A stretch of DNA of 64,000 bases. Source: Acinetobacter sp. ANC 4648. GTDB lineage: Bacteria; Pseudomonadota; Gammaproteobacteria; Pseudomonadales; Moraxellaceae. The position numbers were made by a program, and so were the translations under genes. Positions 36,675 through 48,771 of the stretch are shown here, piece after piece (position 1 is the stretch's first letter; every line of letters begins with the position of its first letter). The stretch is taken from NCBI RefSeq assembly GCF_002135345.1, contig NZ_NEGI01000002.1, positions 186,001 through 250,000 on the forward strand, written 5' to 3'. The notes under the pieces were generated by a model that saw nothing but the letters and a program-made list of their open reading frames with translations, ran no database searches and was not told the origin of the DNA.

Positions 36675-38027
36675 ATGGAGACGCAAGGTATGGAAGCCAA
36701 TTTCTTGGATGTCGGTATTTTACTGACCAGTATATGTTTAATCATTTTCACTATTTTAAAATTCAAATTGCATCCGTTTTTAGCTTTACTTCTTGCTAGC
36801 TTTTTTGTTGGGTTAGCAATGAGAATGCAGCCACTCGAGATGATCAATGCCATTGAAAATGGTATTGGAAGTACCCTAGGCTTCCTTGCAACAGTTATCG
36901 CATTGGGAACTATTCTAGGCAAAATGATGGAAGTCTCTGGGGCTGCGGAACGTATTGCACTTTCCCTGCAACGTTGTCGTTGCTTATCCACAGATGTCAT
37001 CATGGTACTGATTGGCTTACTGTGCGGTATTACCTTATTTGTTGAAGTGGGCGTAGTTTTATTAATTCCACTCGCCTTTTCCATTGCTAAGCATACCAAG
37101 ACTTCTTTATTTAAATTAGCAATTCCATTATGTACTGCACTGATGGCAGTACATTGCGTAGTTCCACCACACCCTGCAGCACTTTATGTTACCAATAAAC
37201 TCGGAGCCGATGTCGGTACAGTCATTATTTTTGGCTTAATAGTCGGCTTGACAGCAGCGCTTGTTGGAGGCCCACTCTTTTTAAAATTACTGGGCAAACG
37301 CTTACCGTTTAAAGCCGTGCCTGTGGAATTCTCTAATTTAACCCTTAGGGAAGAGCATACTTTACCGTCATTAAAGGTCACATTATTCACGGTATTTTTG
37401 CCGATTGGATTAATGCTGATTAAAACTATTGCCGAATTGCATTCTAAATCACAAACACAGCTATACCAATTCTTAGATTTTATCGGCAACCCAATTACAG
37501 CCATGTTTATTGCGGTATTTGTGGCTTATTATCTGCTCGGCTTACGCCGTAAAATGTCTATGGCCGCTTTATTAAAAGATACAGAAAGCTCATTTTCATC
37601 TATCGCCAACATCTTATTGATTATTGGTGCTGGCGGTGCATTCAATAGCATTTTAAAAGCCAGTGGCTTAGCCGATTCCATGGCTGTTCTCCTCTCGCAC
37701 CTACATATGCATCCAATCTTACTTGCATGGTTGGTTGCCTTACTTCTACATGCAGCAGTTGGCTCAGCAACAGTGGCAATGATGGGTGCAACTGCAATTG
37801 TCGCCCCAATGTTACACCTCTATCCAAGTATTAGCCCTGAAATTATGGCCATTGCGATTGGTTCAGGTGCAATTGGCTGTACCATTGTGACAGATTCTCT
37901 ATTTTGGTTGGTCAAACAATATTGTGGTGCGACATTAAGTGAAACTTTCAAATATTACACATCGGCAACTTTTATTGCCTCGCTGATCGCACTGGGCTGC
38001 ACCTTCCTGCTTTCTAATTTTATTTAA
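36675..38027 (+). CDS. dsdX: D-serine/proton symporter, GntP family
   Basis: 450-aa inner-membrane permease with about 12 hydrophobic segments. [18 protein letters not shown] and [15 protein letters not shown] blocks are those of GntP transporters, and the sequence is close to E. coli DsdX. AGGA lies 9 nt before the ATG. It is directly upstream of dsdA (4-nt gap) and divergent from dsdC, which fixes D-serine as the likely substrate. Confidence 0.93.
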   Translation: METQGMEANFLDVGILLTSICLIIFTILKFKLHPFLALLLASFFVGLAMRMQPLEMINAIENGIGSTLGFLATVIALGTILGKMMEVSGAAERIALSLQRCRCLSTDVIMVLIGLLCGITLFVEVGVVLLIPLAFSIAKHTKTSLFKLAIPLCTALMAVHCVVPPHPAALYVTNKLGADVGTVIIFGLIVGLTAALVGGPLFLKLLGKRLPFKAVPVEFSNLTLREEHTLPSLKVTLFTVFLPIGLMLIKTIAELHSKSQTQLYQFLDFIGNPITAMFIAVFVAYYLLGLRRKMSMAALLKDTESSFSSIANILLIIGAGGAFNSILKASGLADSMAVLLSHLHMHPILLAWLVALLLHAAVGSATVAMMGATAIVAPMLHLYPSISPEIMAIAIGSGAIGCTIVTDSLFWLVKQYCGATLSETFKYYTSATFIASLIALGCTFLLSNFI

Positions 38028-38031
38028 GCTT

Positions 38032-39375
38032 ATGAGTACTATTATGAATTCTGATCAACTCAACCAACTTATTCTACAAAATCCTATTGTTAAGGATCTG
38101 GTCGCACTAAAAGAAACTGTTTGGTTTAATCCTAATTTCACTACGCTTGCAGAAGGCTTGCCTTACGTAGGGCTTGACCAAACAGATATTGATGATGCTC
38201 GCGACCGTTTAGCACGCTTTGCGCCTTATTTGGTTAAAGCCTTTCCAGAAACAGCAGCAACTGGTGGTATTATCGAATCTGAACTTGCTGCCATTCCCAA
38301 TATGCAACAACAACTTGAACAACACTTTGGGCAATCAATTCACGGTAAATTGTGGCTTAAAAAAGATAGTCATTTACCTATTTCAGGTTCAATTAAAGCC
38401 CGTGGTGGTATCTATGAAGTGCTCTGTCATGCTGAAAAACTTGCTCTTCAGGCAGGCTTATTAACCACTGAAGATGACTATGCCAAACTTAATACTCCTG
38501 AATTCAAGCAGTTTTTCAGTCAATACAGTATTGCCGTCGGTTCTACAGGAAATTTAGGACTTTCAATTGGCATCATGAGTGCACAATTGGGCTTCGATGT
38601 AACTGTGCATATGTCAGCCGATGCACGTCAATGGAAAAAAGACAAATTACGTTCTCACGGCGTAATGGTTGTTGAATACGTTGAAGATTATGGTGTAGCC
38701 GTAGAACAAGGTCGAAAAGCGGCACTACAAAATCCAAACTGTTTTTTCATCGATGATGAAAACTCACGTACGTTATTCTTAGGTTATTCTGTTGCTGGAG
38801 AACGCCTCAAAACCCAATTACAGCAACAAAATATTATCGTAGATCAAGAACACCCCCTGTTTGTTTATTTACCTTGTGGTGTTGGTGGTGGCCCCGGTGG
38901 TGTTGCATTTGGTTTAAAAATGGCATTTGGTGATCATGTACATTGCATTTTTGCCGAACCGACACATTCACCATGTATGCTACTTGGCGTTGCAACAGGT
39001 TTACATGATGAAATTTCAGTCCAAGAAATTGGCATAGATAATATCACTGCGGCCGATGGTTTGGCTGTTGGTCGTGCATCTGGATTTGTTGGTCGTGCTA
39101 TGGAGAGACTGCTCGACGGTTTTTATACACTTGAAGATGAAACCATGTATTTATTACTGGGTATGCTAAATCAGTCTGAACACCTCAAATTAGAACCTTC
39201 TGCTCTGGCTGGAATGCTAGGCCCTGTCATCGTCAATCAGCACTCAGAGTACGTAGCACTACATCACTTTACTGAGCAACAATTACAGCATGCCAACCAT
39301 ATTGTTTGGGGCACGGGTGGCGGAATGGTTCCTGCTGAGGAAATGGAAAAATACTTGGCTAAATCTAGAATGTAA
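38032..39375 (+). CDS. dsdA: D-serine ammonia-lyase (dehydratase)
   Basis: 447-aa PLP enzyme that turns D-serine into pyruvate and NH3, used for detoxification and as a carbon and nitrogen source. The PLP lysine is in [14 protein letters not shown]. Other motifs are [20 protein letters not shown] and the glycine loop CGVGGGPGG. An alternative ATG lies four codons in. It forms an operon with dsdX and ends in a strong hairpin. Confidence 0.96.
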   Translation: MSTIMNSDQLNQLILQNPIVKDLVALKETVWFNPNFTTLAEGLPYVGLDQTDIDDARDRLARFAPYLVKAFPETAATGGIIESELAAIPNMQQQLEQHFGQSIHGKLWLKKDSHLPISGSIKARGGIYEVLCHAEKLALQAGLLTTEDDYAKLNTPEFKQFFSQYSIAVGSTGNLGLSIGIMSAQLGFDVTVHMSADARQWKKDKLRSHGVMVVEYVEDYGVAVEQGRKAALQNPNCFFIDDENSRTLFLGYSVAGERLKTQLQQQNIIVDQEHPLFVYLPCGVGGGPGGVAFGLKMAFGDHVHCIFAEPTHSPCMLLGVATGLHDEISVQEIGIDNITAADGLAVGRASGFVGRAMERLLDGFYTLEDETMYLLLGMLNQSEHLKLEPSALAGMLGPVIVNQHSEYVALHHFTEQQLQHANHIVWGTGGGMVPAEEMEKYLAKSRM

Positions 39376-39402
39376 TAGATTCAAACATATAGTGCCTGTA
39401 AC

Positions 39403-39434
39403 AAAATAGAGGAGATAAAATCTCCTCTATTTTT
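39403..39434. terminator. Bidirectional terminator between dsdA and aspD
   Basis: AAAATAGAGGAGA-TAAAA-TCTCCTCTATTTT, a 13-bp stem with T runs on both strands. Confidence 0.9.
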
Positions 39435-39518
39435 CATTGTGTATCCGCACCATAAAATAAATTAAATTAAATTTGAGTAAGCCTCCTATTTAATTTCACC
39501 TATCTTATTGATTCGGGA

Positions 39519-41174
<1,656 letters not shown>

Positions 41175-41195
41175 TTAATGTATTCAAAAATTTGG

Positions 41196-42878
41196 TTAGA
41201 CCAGCCCAACAATTAGAGGTCCAAGTAATGTTAAAAAGACATTTGCCAAGGCGTAAGTAATTGCAAAAGGAACAGTTGGAATTGAGTTTCCAGCTTTATC
41301 CAGTACACCACCAAAAGCAGGGTTTGCACTTCGTGCACCAGATAGTGCACCAGCCATAACAGCAACATTGTTATAACGAAGTACATATCGAGCAAAAAGC
41401 ATCGCAAGTAGTAGAGGTACTAAAGTAACGACAACACCGATGAGGAAGAGTGACAGTCCACTATCTCTGATGGTATGAATTGCCTGCAAACCAGACTGTA
41501 AACCAACAGCAGCCACAAAGCCTGCGAGCCCTAAATCTTTTAGAAGCTGTGATGCAGCAAGAGGCATATTGCCGTGTAATTGATTACGACTACGGAGCCA
41601 TCCAAATAACAAACCTGAAAGTAAAGCACCACCACCGGCACCCAACGTTAAAGGAACACCGCCAATGCGAATAACAAATAAACCAATAATTAAACCGACA
41701 ACTAGACCAGCACCATGAAAAATCCAATCTGTTTTTAAGCTTTCAGGAAGTGCCGTGCCTGCTTGTTTTATTAAGCGATTAAGATCATTTTGATTACCAT
41801 AGACAGTAACAACATCACCTTGACGTAAAATAGTTTCGTCAGCTAATGGTAATACTTCACCCTTCCGCTTAATTCCTAAAACATAAATACCGTGCTTTAA
41901 AGATGCAGGTGTGTTGGCTTTAATATCACCCAGTGTCCGATTCAGATATTCAGAGTTATTCAGGATCACATCAGTCGTGTCCATCACGACTTCCATACCA
42001 GATGATGATTGCAGCTCAGTTCCGATATGATTCGATATTGCAACAACCCCAGCACGTCGCCCTATAACCAAGACAATATCATCGGTCAACAAGACTGTTT
42101 CAGGGCTTATATCTATAAATTTGTCTTTACGTTTTAGACGTTCAATTGTAACGCTACTACCTTTCAGCTCAATATCGGCGACACTCTTACCATTTGCTTG
42201 TTCAACTTTATAGATACGGCCAACAAGTTCAGGTACTGCCAATTCTTGACCTGGAGTAAGTTCAAAAGCACCTTTTAAACGCTCAGACTGAGCTTTGAGT
42301 GCATCATCACGAATTTCGCGCCCCATAAAACGGGGAAGAATATTGACACAAACAATAATTGCACCAAGTGATCCAAAAATATAAGTAACTGCATAACCAA
42401 TAGCGACATTGGCTTGCAATTTTTGGATTTCAGCTAAAGGTAAATCAAGACGAGATAATGCATCTCCTGCTGTACCAATAATGGCTGATTGGGTCATACC
42501 TCCAGCAGCTAAGCCTGCTGCAAGCCCTTTATCTAAATGGAAAATTTTTGCCATAACTAACACTGTAATTAAGCCGCAAATAGCCATAAATACAGCCAAT
42601 AAAATTTCTTTTATTGATTCGGGTCCAAGAGATTTAAAAAATTGAGGGCCACTTTCAAAACCAACTGCATAAATAAACAGTGCGAAAAGTATTGCTTTAA
42701 CGCCATTATCTACGGGAACACCAATCAAGCTTAATATGACTGCAACAAGCAGAGATCCAGCCACACCACCAAGCTGGAATTTTCCAAATTGGAATTTACC
42801 TATCCAGAAGCCTATAGCAAGAGATAAAAATAGAAGTATCTCAGGACTATGTTTTAGTTCACTTTGCAACCATTCCAT
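41196..42878 (-). CDS. aspT: Aspartate:alanine antiporter (AAEx family)
   Basis: 560-aa membrane protein that exchanges external aspartate for internal alanine. Two sets of hydrophobic segments flank a large soluble region (about 190-370) with two TrkA_C-type domains (LRQGDVVTVYGNQNDLN). GALSGARSANPAFGG and AAGGMTQSAIIGTAGDAL are AAEx family motifs. The exchange is electrogenic, so together with AspD it builds proton motive force. GAGGA lies before the ATG. It is first in the aspT-aspD operon. Confidence 0.93.
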   Translation of the reverse strand: MEWLQSELKHSPEILLFLSLAIGFWIGKFQFGKFQLGGVAGSLLVAVILSLIGVPVDNGVKAILFALFIYAVGFESGPQFFKSLGPESIKEILLAVFMAICGLITVLVMAKIFHLDKGLAAGLAAGGMTQSAIIGTAGDALSRLDLPLAEIQKLQANVAIGYAVTYIFGSLGAIIVCVNILPRFMGREIRDDALKAQSERLKGAFELTPGQELAVPELVGRIYKVEQANGKSVADIELKGSSVTIERLKRKDKFIDISPETVLLTDDIVLVIGRRAGVVAISNHIGTELQSSSGMEVVMDTTDVILNNSEYLNRTLGDIKANTPASLKHGIYVLGIKRKGEVLPLADETILRQGDVVTVYGNQNDLNRLIKQAGTALPESLKTDWIFHGAGLVVGLIIGLFVIRIGGVPLTLGAGGGALLSGLLFGWLRSRNQLHGNMPLAASQLLKDLGLAGFVAAVGLQSGLQAIHTIRDSGLSLFLIGVVVTLVPLLLAMLFARYVLRYNNVAVMAGALSGARSANPAFGGVLDKAGNSIPTVPFAITYALANVFLTLLGPLIVGLV

Positions 42879-43872
42879 TATTTTTAATCCTCGTACTGAT
42901 TTTTGTCATATATTGGAATTACATTTGCAGCATTTAACTAATATTAAGAATATTTATTAACTATCAATAACTTGTAAAATATTTTTAAATTAATTGTTTA
43001 GTTGTCGCTAATGGATTTAAAAAATAGAGAACCTATTAATTTAATTCATATTATTTACCGACTATATCCTGTGAATTATTTTTTTAATTATTGACTTTTG
43101 TATTCTTATTATTAAGAAATAATACTTAAATGTAATCTTTGTATTTTTAAACACTACTACTGTAATTTAAATTACAAATATTAGATTAAAATCAACAAAT
43201 TTACTCAATTCGATCAATCATATGCCCAAGCTATTCCTTGAATTTATCAAACACAAAATTTACAATAAAATAAATAAAAACAGAAACTTAAATATAATTT
43301 ATTGAAAATAAAAATTAACCTTTTTTTAGAAAGAGTTAACCCATTATTATTTTGATATGTAACTTGAATCGGTCACAGTTACATTCGTAATACTAAGCAT
43401 GAAAAACACCTATTTAGACTTAACTAGATATTAAAAATATAAGCATTAACAAAACTACTTTTTTAATTTTATTTGATATTTATACTGAGTTACTTTTCCA
43501 ATAATTATTAAATTCAATTATACTTTTTTGAAAGAGCTACACTTTATTTTTTAATTAAGCAATTATTTTAAATTAAAAAATTATTTCTATTCAAAAATTT
43601 TCCTGTTTTATACTTTCTCAACCGAATAATCATTATTTTTCATTCAAGGTTTAGTTATTCTTATTTATCACTATTTTTGTTCTTACCCTTAGTCTTCACC
43701 GGAACGCCTAGGTGAATATATGATGCTTTTAATAGGTTCGATAGATTCATATTATAATTTTGAATGATGAAATTTTAAAATTGATAGTACTCTAATCAAT
43801 AGAATTGACCTTACTCTCAAGTTTTTTATTCAAAGAAATTACTTTATTAATAGATGAATATAAATATACAGT
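42879..43872. other. Long AT-rich gap upstream of aspT
   Basis: About 1 kb of very AT-rich DNA with many stop codons in all frames. Apart from the tandem array that follows it, I find no gene, RNA or inverted repeat that I can defend. It must include the aspT promoter near 42900-43000. Confidence 0.5.
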
Positions 43873-43956
43873 ATTATTTCTCATTAGTACTTCATTATTT
43901 CTCATTAGTACTTCATTATTTCTCATTAGTACTTCATTATTTCTCATTAGTACTTC
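43873..43956. repeat. Perfect 21-bp tandem repeat, four copies
   Basis: Four head-to-tail units of ATTATTTC-TCATTAGTACTTC at 43873, 43894, 43915 and 43936 are identical. The period is exactly two DNA helical turns. It lies after the terminator of the metalloprotease gene, about 1 kb upstream of aspT. Perfect identity suggests recent expansion or active slippage (a VNTR). Confidence 0.97.
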
Positions 43957-44025
43957 CTGAGTTTATCATTTTATCTAACTAAAAGTATCTACAAAACCGA
44001 ACGTTATTTATTTTGAGAATAAATA

Positions 44026-44060
44026 AAAAGGCTACTTTCAATATATGAAAGTAGCCTTTT
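44026..44060 (-). terminator. Terminator after the metalloprotease gene
   Basis: AAAAGGCTACTTTCA-ATATA-TGAAAGTAGCCTTTT, a 15-bp stem, 22 bases past the stop. Confidence 0.93.
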
Positions 44061-44082
44061 ACCTAAGTCACGAAGAAAATAC

Positions 44083-46908
44083 TTAGTAAGGATAGTTTGG
44101 GACAGAACCCGCAATAGGAAGGGTGACCCAAGTACCCTCATTTAAATGATTTGATCTATTTGCAGGCTGCGCATAGAAGTACAATGGTGCTTCCGGTAAG
44201 TTCAGCATAGCAACAGAGGTATGTGCCGTATCCGTTACAGGTAAACCATAAAGCTGGAACATTTTTTTCAAGTCATAGCCCATAATTTTCGAGCTGAGTA
44301 CATAAAGTAAATCAGGTCGACTCAAGTCTTTTTTAGCAAATGCAGCTAAACCTAATTTGTTTTTTTCGGCTTCAGTTGCCTTAGCCAAATCAATCTGATT
44401 ATAAAGACGCTGTGAAATATTAAGTAAGCGCATAAACTCAAATACACCTTGTAAATCAGGTTGTGATTTAGCTTGATGTAATTTGGTATAGTTATGTGCT
44501 AACTGTAAGTAAACCGCTTGCTTGGCATTGTCACTGCCTTGCCATACACGTTTTTCCATCTCAGCACGTAGTGCTTCACCACTTAAGTTTGTATTACGAT
44601 TATCTTTGATATTGGTATATAACTGAGGATGATTGAAATTATTACCATTATTATCGAGCTTATAAATTTCATATTTACGCAGCATACTTAAGCCAGCCAA
44701 AATATTGTTATCGCATTCAGTACCACAACCAATAGTATTGCCATTTTCTGTAGATTTGAAGGTCATACTCAATACAGCTTGAACAGTATTATGTCCCAGT
44801 TCATGTACCCAGCCCCATCCAATATCTAGACCCGTTGATCCATCAGATGGGTTGCCTGAACAGAGAAAACCACAGGTTGCAATCCAACCAATAAAATGTT
44901 GAACACTCGGTGCACGATGAACGGCACTGGTACAATCCCAACCTAAAGTATTGCAGTATTGTTGTGTACTACCATCCAATGGCATGTTGTTATAACCATT
45001 TGCAATATGATTACTGTCATAAATAACGGTCTTAATCTTTTCAATGTAATCACGTGGTGAAGAGTTACCAATGGCTTTTAGCGCATAAGCATTAATTTGT
45101 TGAATTTCACCACCTACAAATTTAAAGGTATTCCACCCAAAGGTTTTACTTTGCAGTATTGCACTGGCTTCAATCATTTCACTTTCAGAAATAGCTTGGG
45201 TGAAATCATAATGAGCATATTTTGCACCACCTTTCACCTCTAAAGTAATTGTACTGCCTGGTTTAGCATTGCTGTAATTCAACATCAATGGCCCACCAAA
45301 TGGACTAATAAATGGATTCTCTATTTGGTTATTAAGTTTGACACTATAACTATTTGGACGGAGAGGACGTTTGTAACCACTGTCATCAAATGGATTACCC
45401 CAAGTTCGTAAATAGCTGGTTTGTATCGATAAGTTTGCACCTTGAGCATCTTTAATTTTTATATTTAAGGCCTTAGCAGGAATACTGGCACGACCAATTG
45501 CAGTTACCCCACTCTCCTGTGGAATGGTCACGGTAATCGTTTCCCAACCATCACTGACTGGCATATTTTGCGCCTCTGCAGGCATATAATCCCCAGCACC
45601 TTGTAGCGCAGCAGTAGTATAACTGCGGTTGTAATCGAGCCAAGCATCCGATGCATAGGTTTTCATAAAGGTCAGCGGATCACTACTTTTACTTAAAGCT
45701 GTATAGCTAATATTGGGGCGCCACAAATCTGCAATTAAAACCAATGCTTTTAAAATACTATTTTTATTATCTTCACTAAATGCTGACACCCCTTGATTAT
45801 TTAAAGTCTGTAGGGAGCTGGAAAGTGCCTTAATATTTTGAATTATTGAATTATTGACGTTAATTTCACCCAAACTGACAGATGCAGGATCTTTAAAGTA
45901 TTGTAGCGTATTAATCGTGGCATCAATTTGGTTAATATTATTCCAACGTTGCTGATGCGTTTTCGAATCAGATAACAGCAAACTCTCTTTAGTTCGCCAA
46001 TAGTTACCATTCGATTGCATACCCATTGCAGCTAAGACTTTTTCCATATTGCTACTTACATTATAGCCTGATGCCTGAAAATAGACTGGCTTTCCTGCAT
46101 CTAAATAATTTTGGATTAACTCACGATCAAATTTTTGTGTGTCAATATTTGAGCCAATTAGGATCAGATCTGCATTTTTCCAACAGCTATTACTTGAATC
46201 TAGGACATTACAGTCTAAAAGAGTTACTGTTGTTCCAAGCTGTTGCTCAAAATAGCGTTTTGCAGTACTTGTGTCATAGCCACTCACTGCAATATTTAGG
46301 GATGCATTCAATGGAGTCTGCGTATTACCAGTAATTAGCCAGCGTAGACTATTATTTAAGACCTCACTGAACTGAATTACATCAGCATTATTGTTTAACA
46401 CACCAGTAAACATGTTCTGACCATAAGCCAAAGCACGGCCTTGACCGACTTGAGCAGCAACACCTAACCCACAACCTTTGTTCGCCTGTAAGCTGAGTGG
46501 CCAGTTACATATGCTATCTGAAACAGCAATAGGTAGTGCAGTACTGAGATCCGCTGGATAAATATTAATAGATGAGTTTGGTGTGAATTGTAAATGAGGC
46601 TTTAAATCTTGTTGCTTAGCCCCTGTATATAAAGCCGTAAGCAAACTCTTTTGCCAGAACTGTTGTTGTTTTGCTGTACTGAGTGCCCACTGTAATAAAG
46701 CTTGACGATCTTGTTCTGTTAGATTTGAGGCACTACCTGTTTTGAGGGCTTGATTAATTCGCTCATTAAGCACAGTCTCATCAGGCTTTGTTGTAATAGG
46801 AGGATTCTCTTGTGTATGTGATTCACCTCCGCCACCGCAGGCAATTAATCCAACTGATAATGATATCGTCAATAGTGCATTTCTGAATGCTAAAGCCTGT
46901 GAAGCCAC
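44083..46908 (-). CDS. ImpA/M60-like zinc metalloprotease lipoprotein
   Basis: Large secreted protease resembling P. aeruginosa IMPa, which cleaves next to O-glycans. The frame extends to 47022, but no sensible signal peptide appears until a GTG at 46908, which has GGGGA 6-7 nt upstream. From there the protein (941 aa) begins VASQALAFRNALLTISLSVG with lipobox LIAC and then GGGGES. The N-terminal third resembles the ImpA N-terminal domain (IYPADLSTALPIAVSD...). The zinc site is in WGWVHELGHNTVQAV (HExxH). Several Cys pairs in the catalytic part suggest disulphides. Mucin-type glycoprotein cleavage is inferred from the family. It is monocistronic. Confidence 0.82.
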   Translation of the reverse strand: MASQALAFRNALLTISLSVGLIACGGGGESHTQENPPITTKPDETVLNERINQALKTGSASNLTEQDRQALLQWALSTAKQQQFWQKSLLTALYTGAKQQDLKPHLQFTPNSSINIYPADLSTALPIAVSDSICNWPLSLQANKGCGLGVAAQVGQGRALAYGQNMFTGVLNNNADVIQFSEVLNNSLRWLITGNTQTPLNASLNIAVSGYDTSTAKRYFEQQLGTTVTLLDCNVLDSSNSCWKNADLILIGSNIDTQKFDRELIQNYLDAGKPVYFQASGYNVSSNMEKVLAAMGMQSNGNYWRTKESLLLSDSKTHQQRWNNINQIDATINTLQYFKDPASVSLGEINVNNSIIQNIKALSSSLQTLNNQGVSAFSEDNKNSILKALVLIADLWRPNISYTALSKSSDPLTFMKTYASDAWLDYNRSYTTAALQGAGDYMPAEAQNMPVSDGWETITVTIPQESGVTAIGRASIPAKALNIKIKDAQGANLSIQTSYLRTWGNPFDDSGYKRPLRPNSYSVKLNNQIENPFISPFGGPLMLNYSNAKPGSTITLEVKGGAKYAHYDFTQAISESEMIEASAILQSKTFGWNTFKFVGGEIQQINAYALKAIGNSSPRDYIEKIKTVIYDSNHIANGYNNMPLDGSTQQYCNTLGWDCTSAVHRAPSVQHFIGWIATCGFLCSGNPSDGSTGLDIGWGWVHELGHNTVQAVLSMTFKSTENGNTIGCGTECDNNILAGLSMLRKYEIYKLDNNGNNFNHPQLYTNIKDNRNTNLSGEALRAEMEKRVWQGSDNAKQAVYLQLAHNYTKLHQAKSQPDLQGVFEFMRLLNISQRLYNQIDLAKATEAEKNKLGLAAFAKKDLSRPDLLYVLSSKIMGYDLKKMFQLYGLPVTDTAHTSVAMLNLPEAPLYFYAQPANRSNHLNEGTWVTLPIAGSVPNYPY

Positions 46909-47376
46909 AATGATTCCCCAATACAAAATAAAAAATAACGACATCCTTTTAAAATGTCGTGAATAATATCTTGAGATTATAAAGGTAAAAAGATAATTTA
47001 AAATTAAATCAAGACATAACACTTTGTTTTTTAAAGTTAATTAATATACAAAAATATAGGTTAATGTGATGAATTTAGAGCTAATTGAAATTTATTTTAA
47101 ATTTTAGATACAAGCTCATGAATGAAAATACCTTCATAAAATATCTATCATTCCAGCGAAAACCAATCAGTACAACTGATGTTCCCTAAAATAAAAAGGT
47201 ATATTCCATAAAAAAATAATGCCTTGAAAAAAAGAAAACCTGTCATAGATAGATTTTCTTTTTTGATTAGATTTTTTCTGAATTCCACATAAAAATTCTA
47301 TTTTTAAATCTTTCTTAAATTTAATATTGCTATTTTTAACAGTAAGTTCATCTAAATTCAGGTGCTTTTATTGAAT
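46909..47376. other. AT-rich region upstream of the metalloprotease gene
   Basis: About 470 bases with no supported gene. It contains an imperfect A/T hairpin (AAAAAAGAAAA ... TTTTCTTTTTT around 47229-47265) that could act as a weak terminator. Confidence 0.4.
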
Positions 47377-47802
47377 TTACTCCTCATAGGCCGAGGGCTT
47401 ATTTTCCTGTTTCCATTTAGCTTCCGCAGTCGTATTGGGTAAAGGTGGTTTTAAGCCATTGATTGTCCATAATTCAAAAGAAGTTTCATTAACATGAAGT
47501 TCCCAGCGAAACCCTCGATTATGAACATATGGATTCAAAACTTGTGTACAAGCCGTTAAGAATTGTTGTTGTGCATCATGTCCTTTTATGGCACGAGCAA
47601 TATGATCTATAGCTACTCGTACAAAGTCATTACTGGCCTGACCACCAATATAGAAGTTATTTTGACTAATGCTTTGAAAAAATACATTGACGTAAAATTT
47701 GGGTAAAAATGATGCATAAAGTTGCGTAATATTTTGTGCAAGTTGTTGTTTATCTTCATCGCTGAATGCATTTTCAGGATGGTATATTTTCCACATTGGC
47801 AT
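47377..47802 (-). CDS. Tautomerase-superfamily protein (cis-CaaD-like)
   Basis: 141-aa protein that after Met removal would begin with the catalytic Pro of the tautomerase fold (MPMWKIYHPENAFSD). This is why I start at the ATG at 47802 rather than at the TTG two codons upstream. Motifs KFYVNVFFQSISQNNFYIGGQ and FRWELHVNET fit the tautomerase_3 / cis-3-chloroacrylic acid dehalogenase-like group. These enzymes act on small keto or halo acids, and the substrate here is unknown. It lies downstream of the SDR gene on the same strand (37-base gap) and is likely in its operon. Confidence 0.82.
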   Translation of the reverse strand: MPMWKIYHPENAFSDEDKQQLAQNITQLYASFLPKFYVNVFFQSISQNNFYIGGQASNDFVRVAIDHIARAIKGHDAQQQFLTACTQVLNPYVHNRGFRWELHVNETSFELWTINGLKPPLPNTTAEAKWKQENKPSAYEE

Positions 47803-47839
47803 ATTCAATTACTCTTATAAAATTAAAAATGATTTACAG

Positions 47840-48622
47840 TTATAAATAACGTGAAGGTACAGCACCAGATTGAGTCAATCCTCTAACTAATGCACTTCTA
47901 GAAATTTCATACTGTTCCCATAAAGAGATATCTTCTAAATTCGGGAAAATAACATCTTCACCTTTATCGAGGGCTTGTAGAGCAATATCAACCAGAGTTT
48001 CAGCTTGCATAAATAATGCTTCAGGAAATGGGGATGGCGTATTTGCAAAAAATTCTGATTTAATGGGACCAGGCATAATGACTTGAACCCTAACGCCTTG
48101 AGATTTCAATTCGGCTTGTAAGGCTTTAGAAAAATTCAATACATAAGCTTTAGAACCACTATAAGCTCCTGCTCCTGCGACAGGCATTGCCGCAATGATT
48201 GATCCAATATTTATAATGTTGCCTGAACCTTGTTGACTAAACCGTTTCGCTGCAATCAATGATAAATGGGTTAATGCGATTACATTGACTTGTAACATCT
48301 GGGTTACAGACTGAGGTTTAACTTGTTGACTGGTACCTAAAGCACCTAGACCAGCACAATTGACGATCAGATCAAAATTTTCAGCCTCCGCAATACAACT
48401 AGAGACTCTCTCTAAATCTGTAAAATTAGCTAAATCCGCAACAATAATTTGAATATTTTTTGAATACTTTTGTTTTAAATCCAATGCCAAGCGCTGTAAT
48501 CGATCTTCACGACGAGCAACAATAATTAAGTCATAGCCCCTAGCAGCCAGTTGATTTGCGTAAGCTTCACCAATTCCAGATGATGCTCCAGTCACTAAAG
48601 CAGTTTTAGATTGCGAGGTCAT
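47840..48622 (-). CDS. Short-chain dehydrogenase/reductase (SDR)
   Basis: 260-aa classical SDR. TGASSGIGEAYA is the NAD(P) site, NCAGLGALG the stabilising loop, and YSGSKAYVLNF the catalytic Tyr/Lys. A basic residue after the second strand (VARREDR) favours NADPH. The frame opens at 48652, but AGGA lies 9 nt before the ATG at 48622 and the extra codons overlap an operator-like palindrome. The substrate is unknown. It is divergent from an HxlR regulator and upstream of a tautomerase gene. Confidence 0.92.
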   Translation of the reverse strand: MTSQSKTALVTGASSGIGEAYANQLAARGYDLIIVARREDRLQRLALDLKQKYSKNIQIIVADLANFTDLERVSSCIAEAENFDLIVNCAGLGALGTSQQVKPQSVTQMLQVNVIALTHLSLIAAKRFSQQGSGNIINIGSIIAAMPVAGAGAYSGSKAYVLNFSKALQAELKSQGVRVQVIMPGPIKSEFFANTPSPFPEALFMQAETLVDIALQALDKGEDVIFPNLEDISLWEQYEISRSALVRGLTQSGAVPSRYL

Positions 48623-48650
48623 ATCAAAACGTCCTATGTAATAGCATATC

Positions 48651-48669
48651 AACTCTTATTATTAGAGTT
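48651..48669. promoter_or_regulatory. Operator-like palindrome 1 (HxlR site candidate)
   Basis: AACTCTTATTATTAGAGTT: 6-bp arms AACTCT/AGAGTT around 7 bases. Its centre lies 37 bases from the centre of palindrome 2. Confidence 0.65.
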
Positions 48670-48687
48670 ATTGTGTTTTTATAAAAT

Positions 48688-48706
48688 AACTCTTATAATT
48701 AGAGTT
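48688..48706. promoter_or_regulatory. Operator-like palindrome 2 (HxlR site candidate)
   Basis: AACTCTTATAATTAGAGTT, the same arms and spacing as palindrome 1. It lies 66 bases before the HxlR start codon and should be occupied together with site 1 to repress both genes. Confidence 0.65.
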
Positions 48707-48771
48707 ATCAATAGCAAGTTGAATTTTTTTCTTATTTGATTGAAAAAATGAGAAATATTCTAGGAATTTTT

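Noticed and set aside
36644..37099. A 151-codon minus-strand frame opposite the start of dsdX
   Set aside because: It is the complement of a hydrophobic membrane-protein gene and is rich in Ser/Thr/Lys, as such shadows are.
43873..43956. Regular repeats that might suggest a CRISPR array
   Set aside because: The 21-bp units are directly abutting with no spacers, and no cas genes are present.
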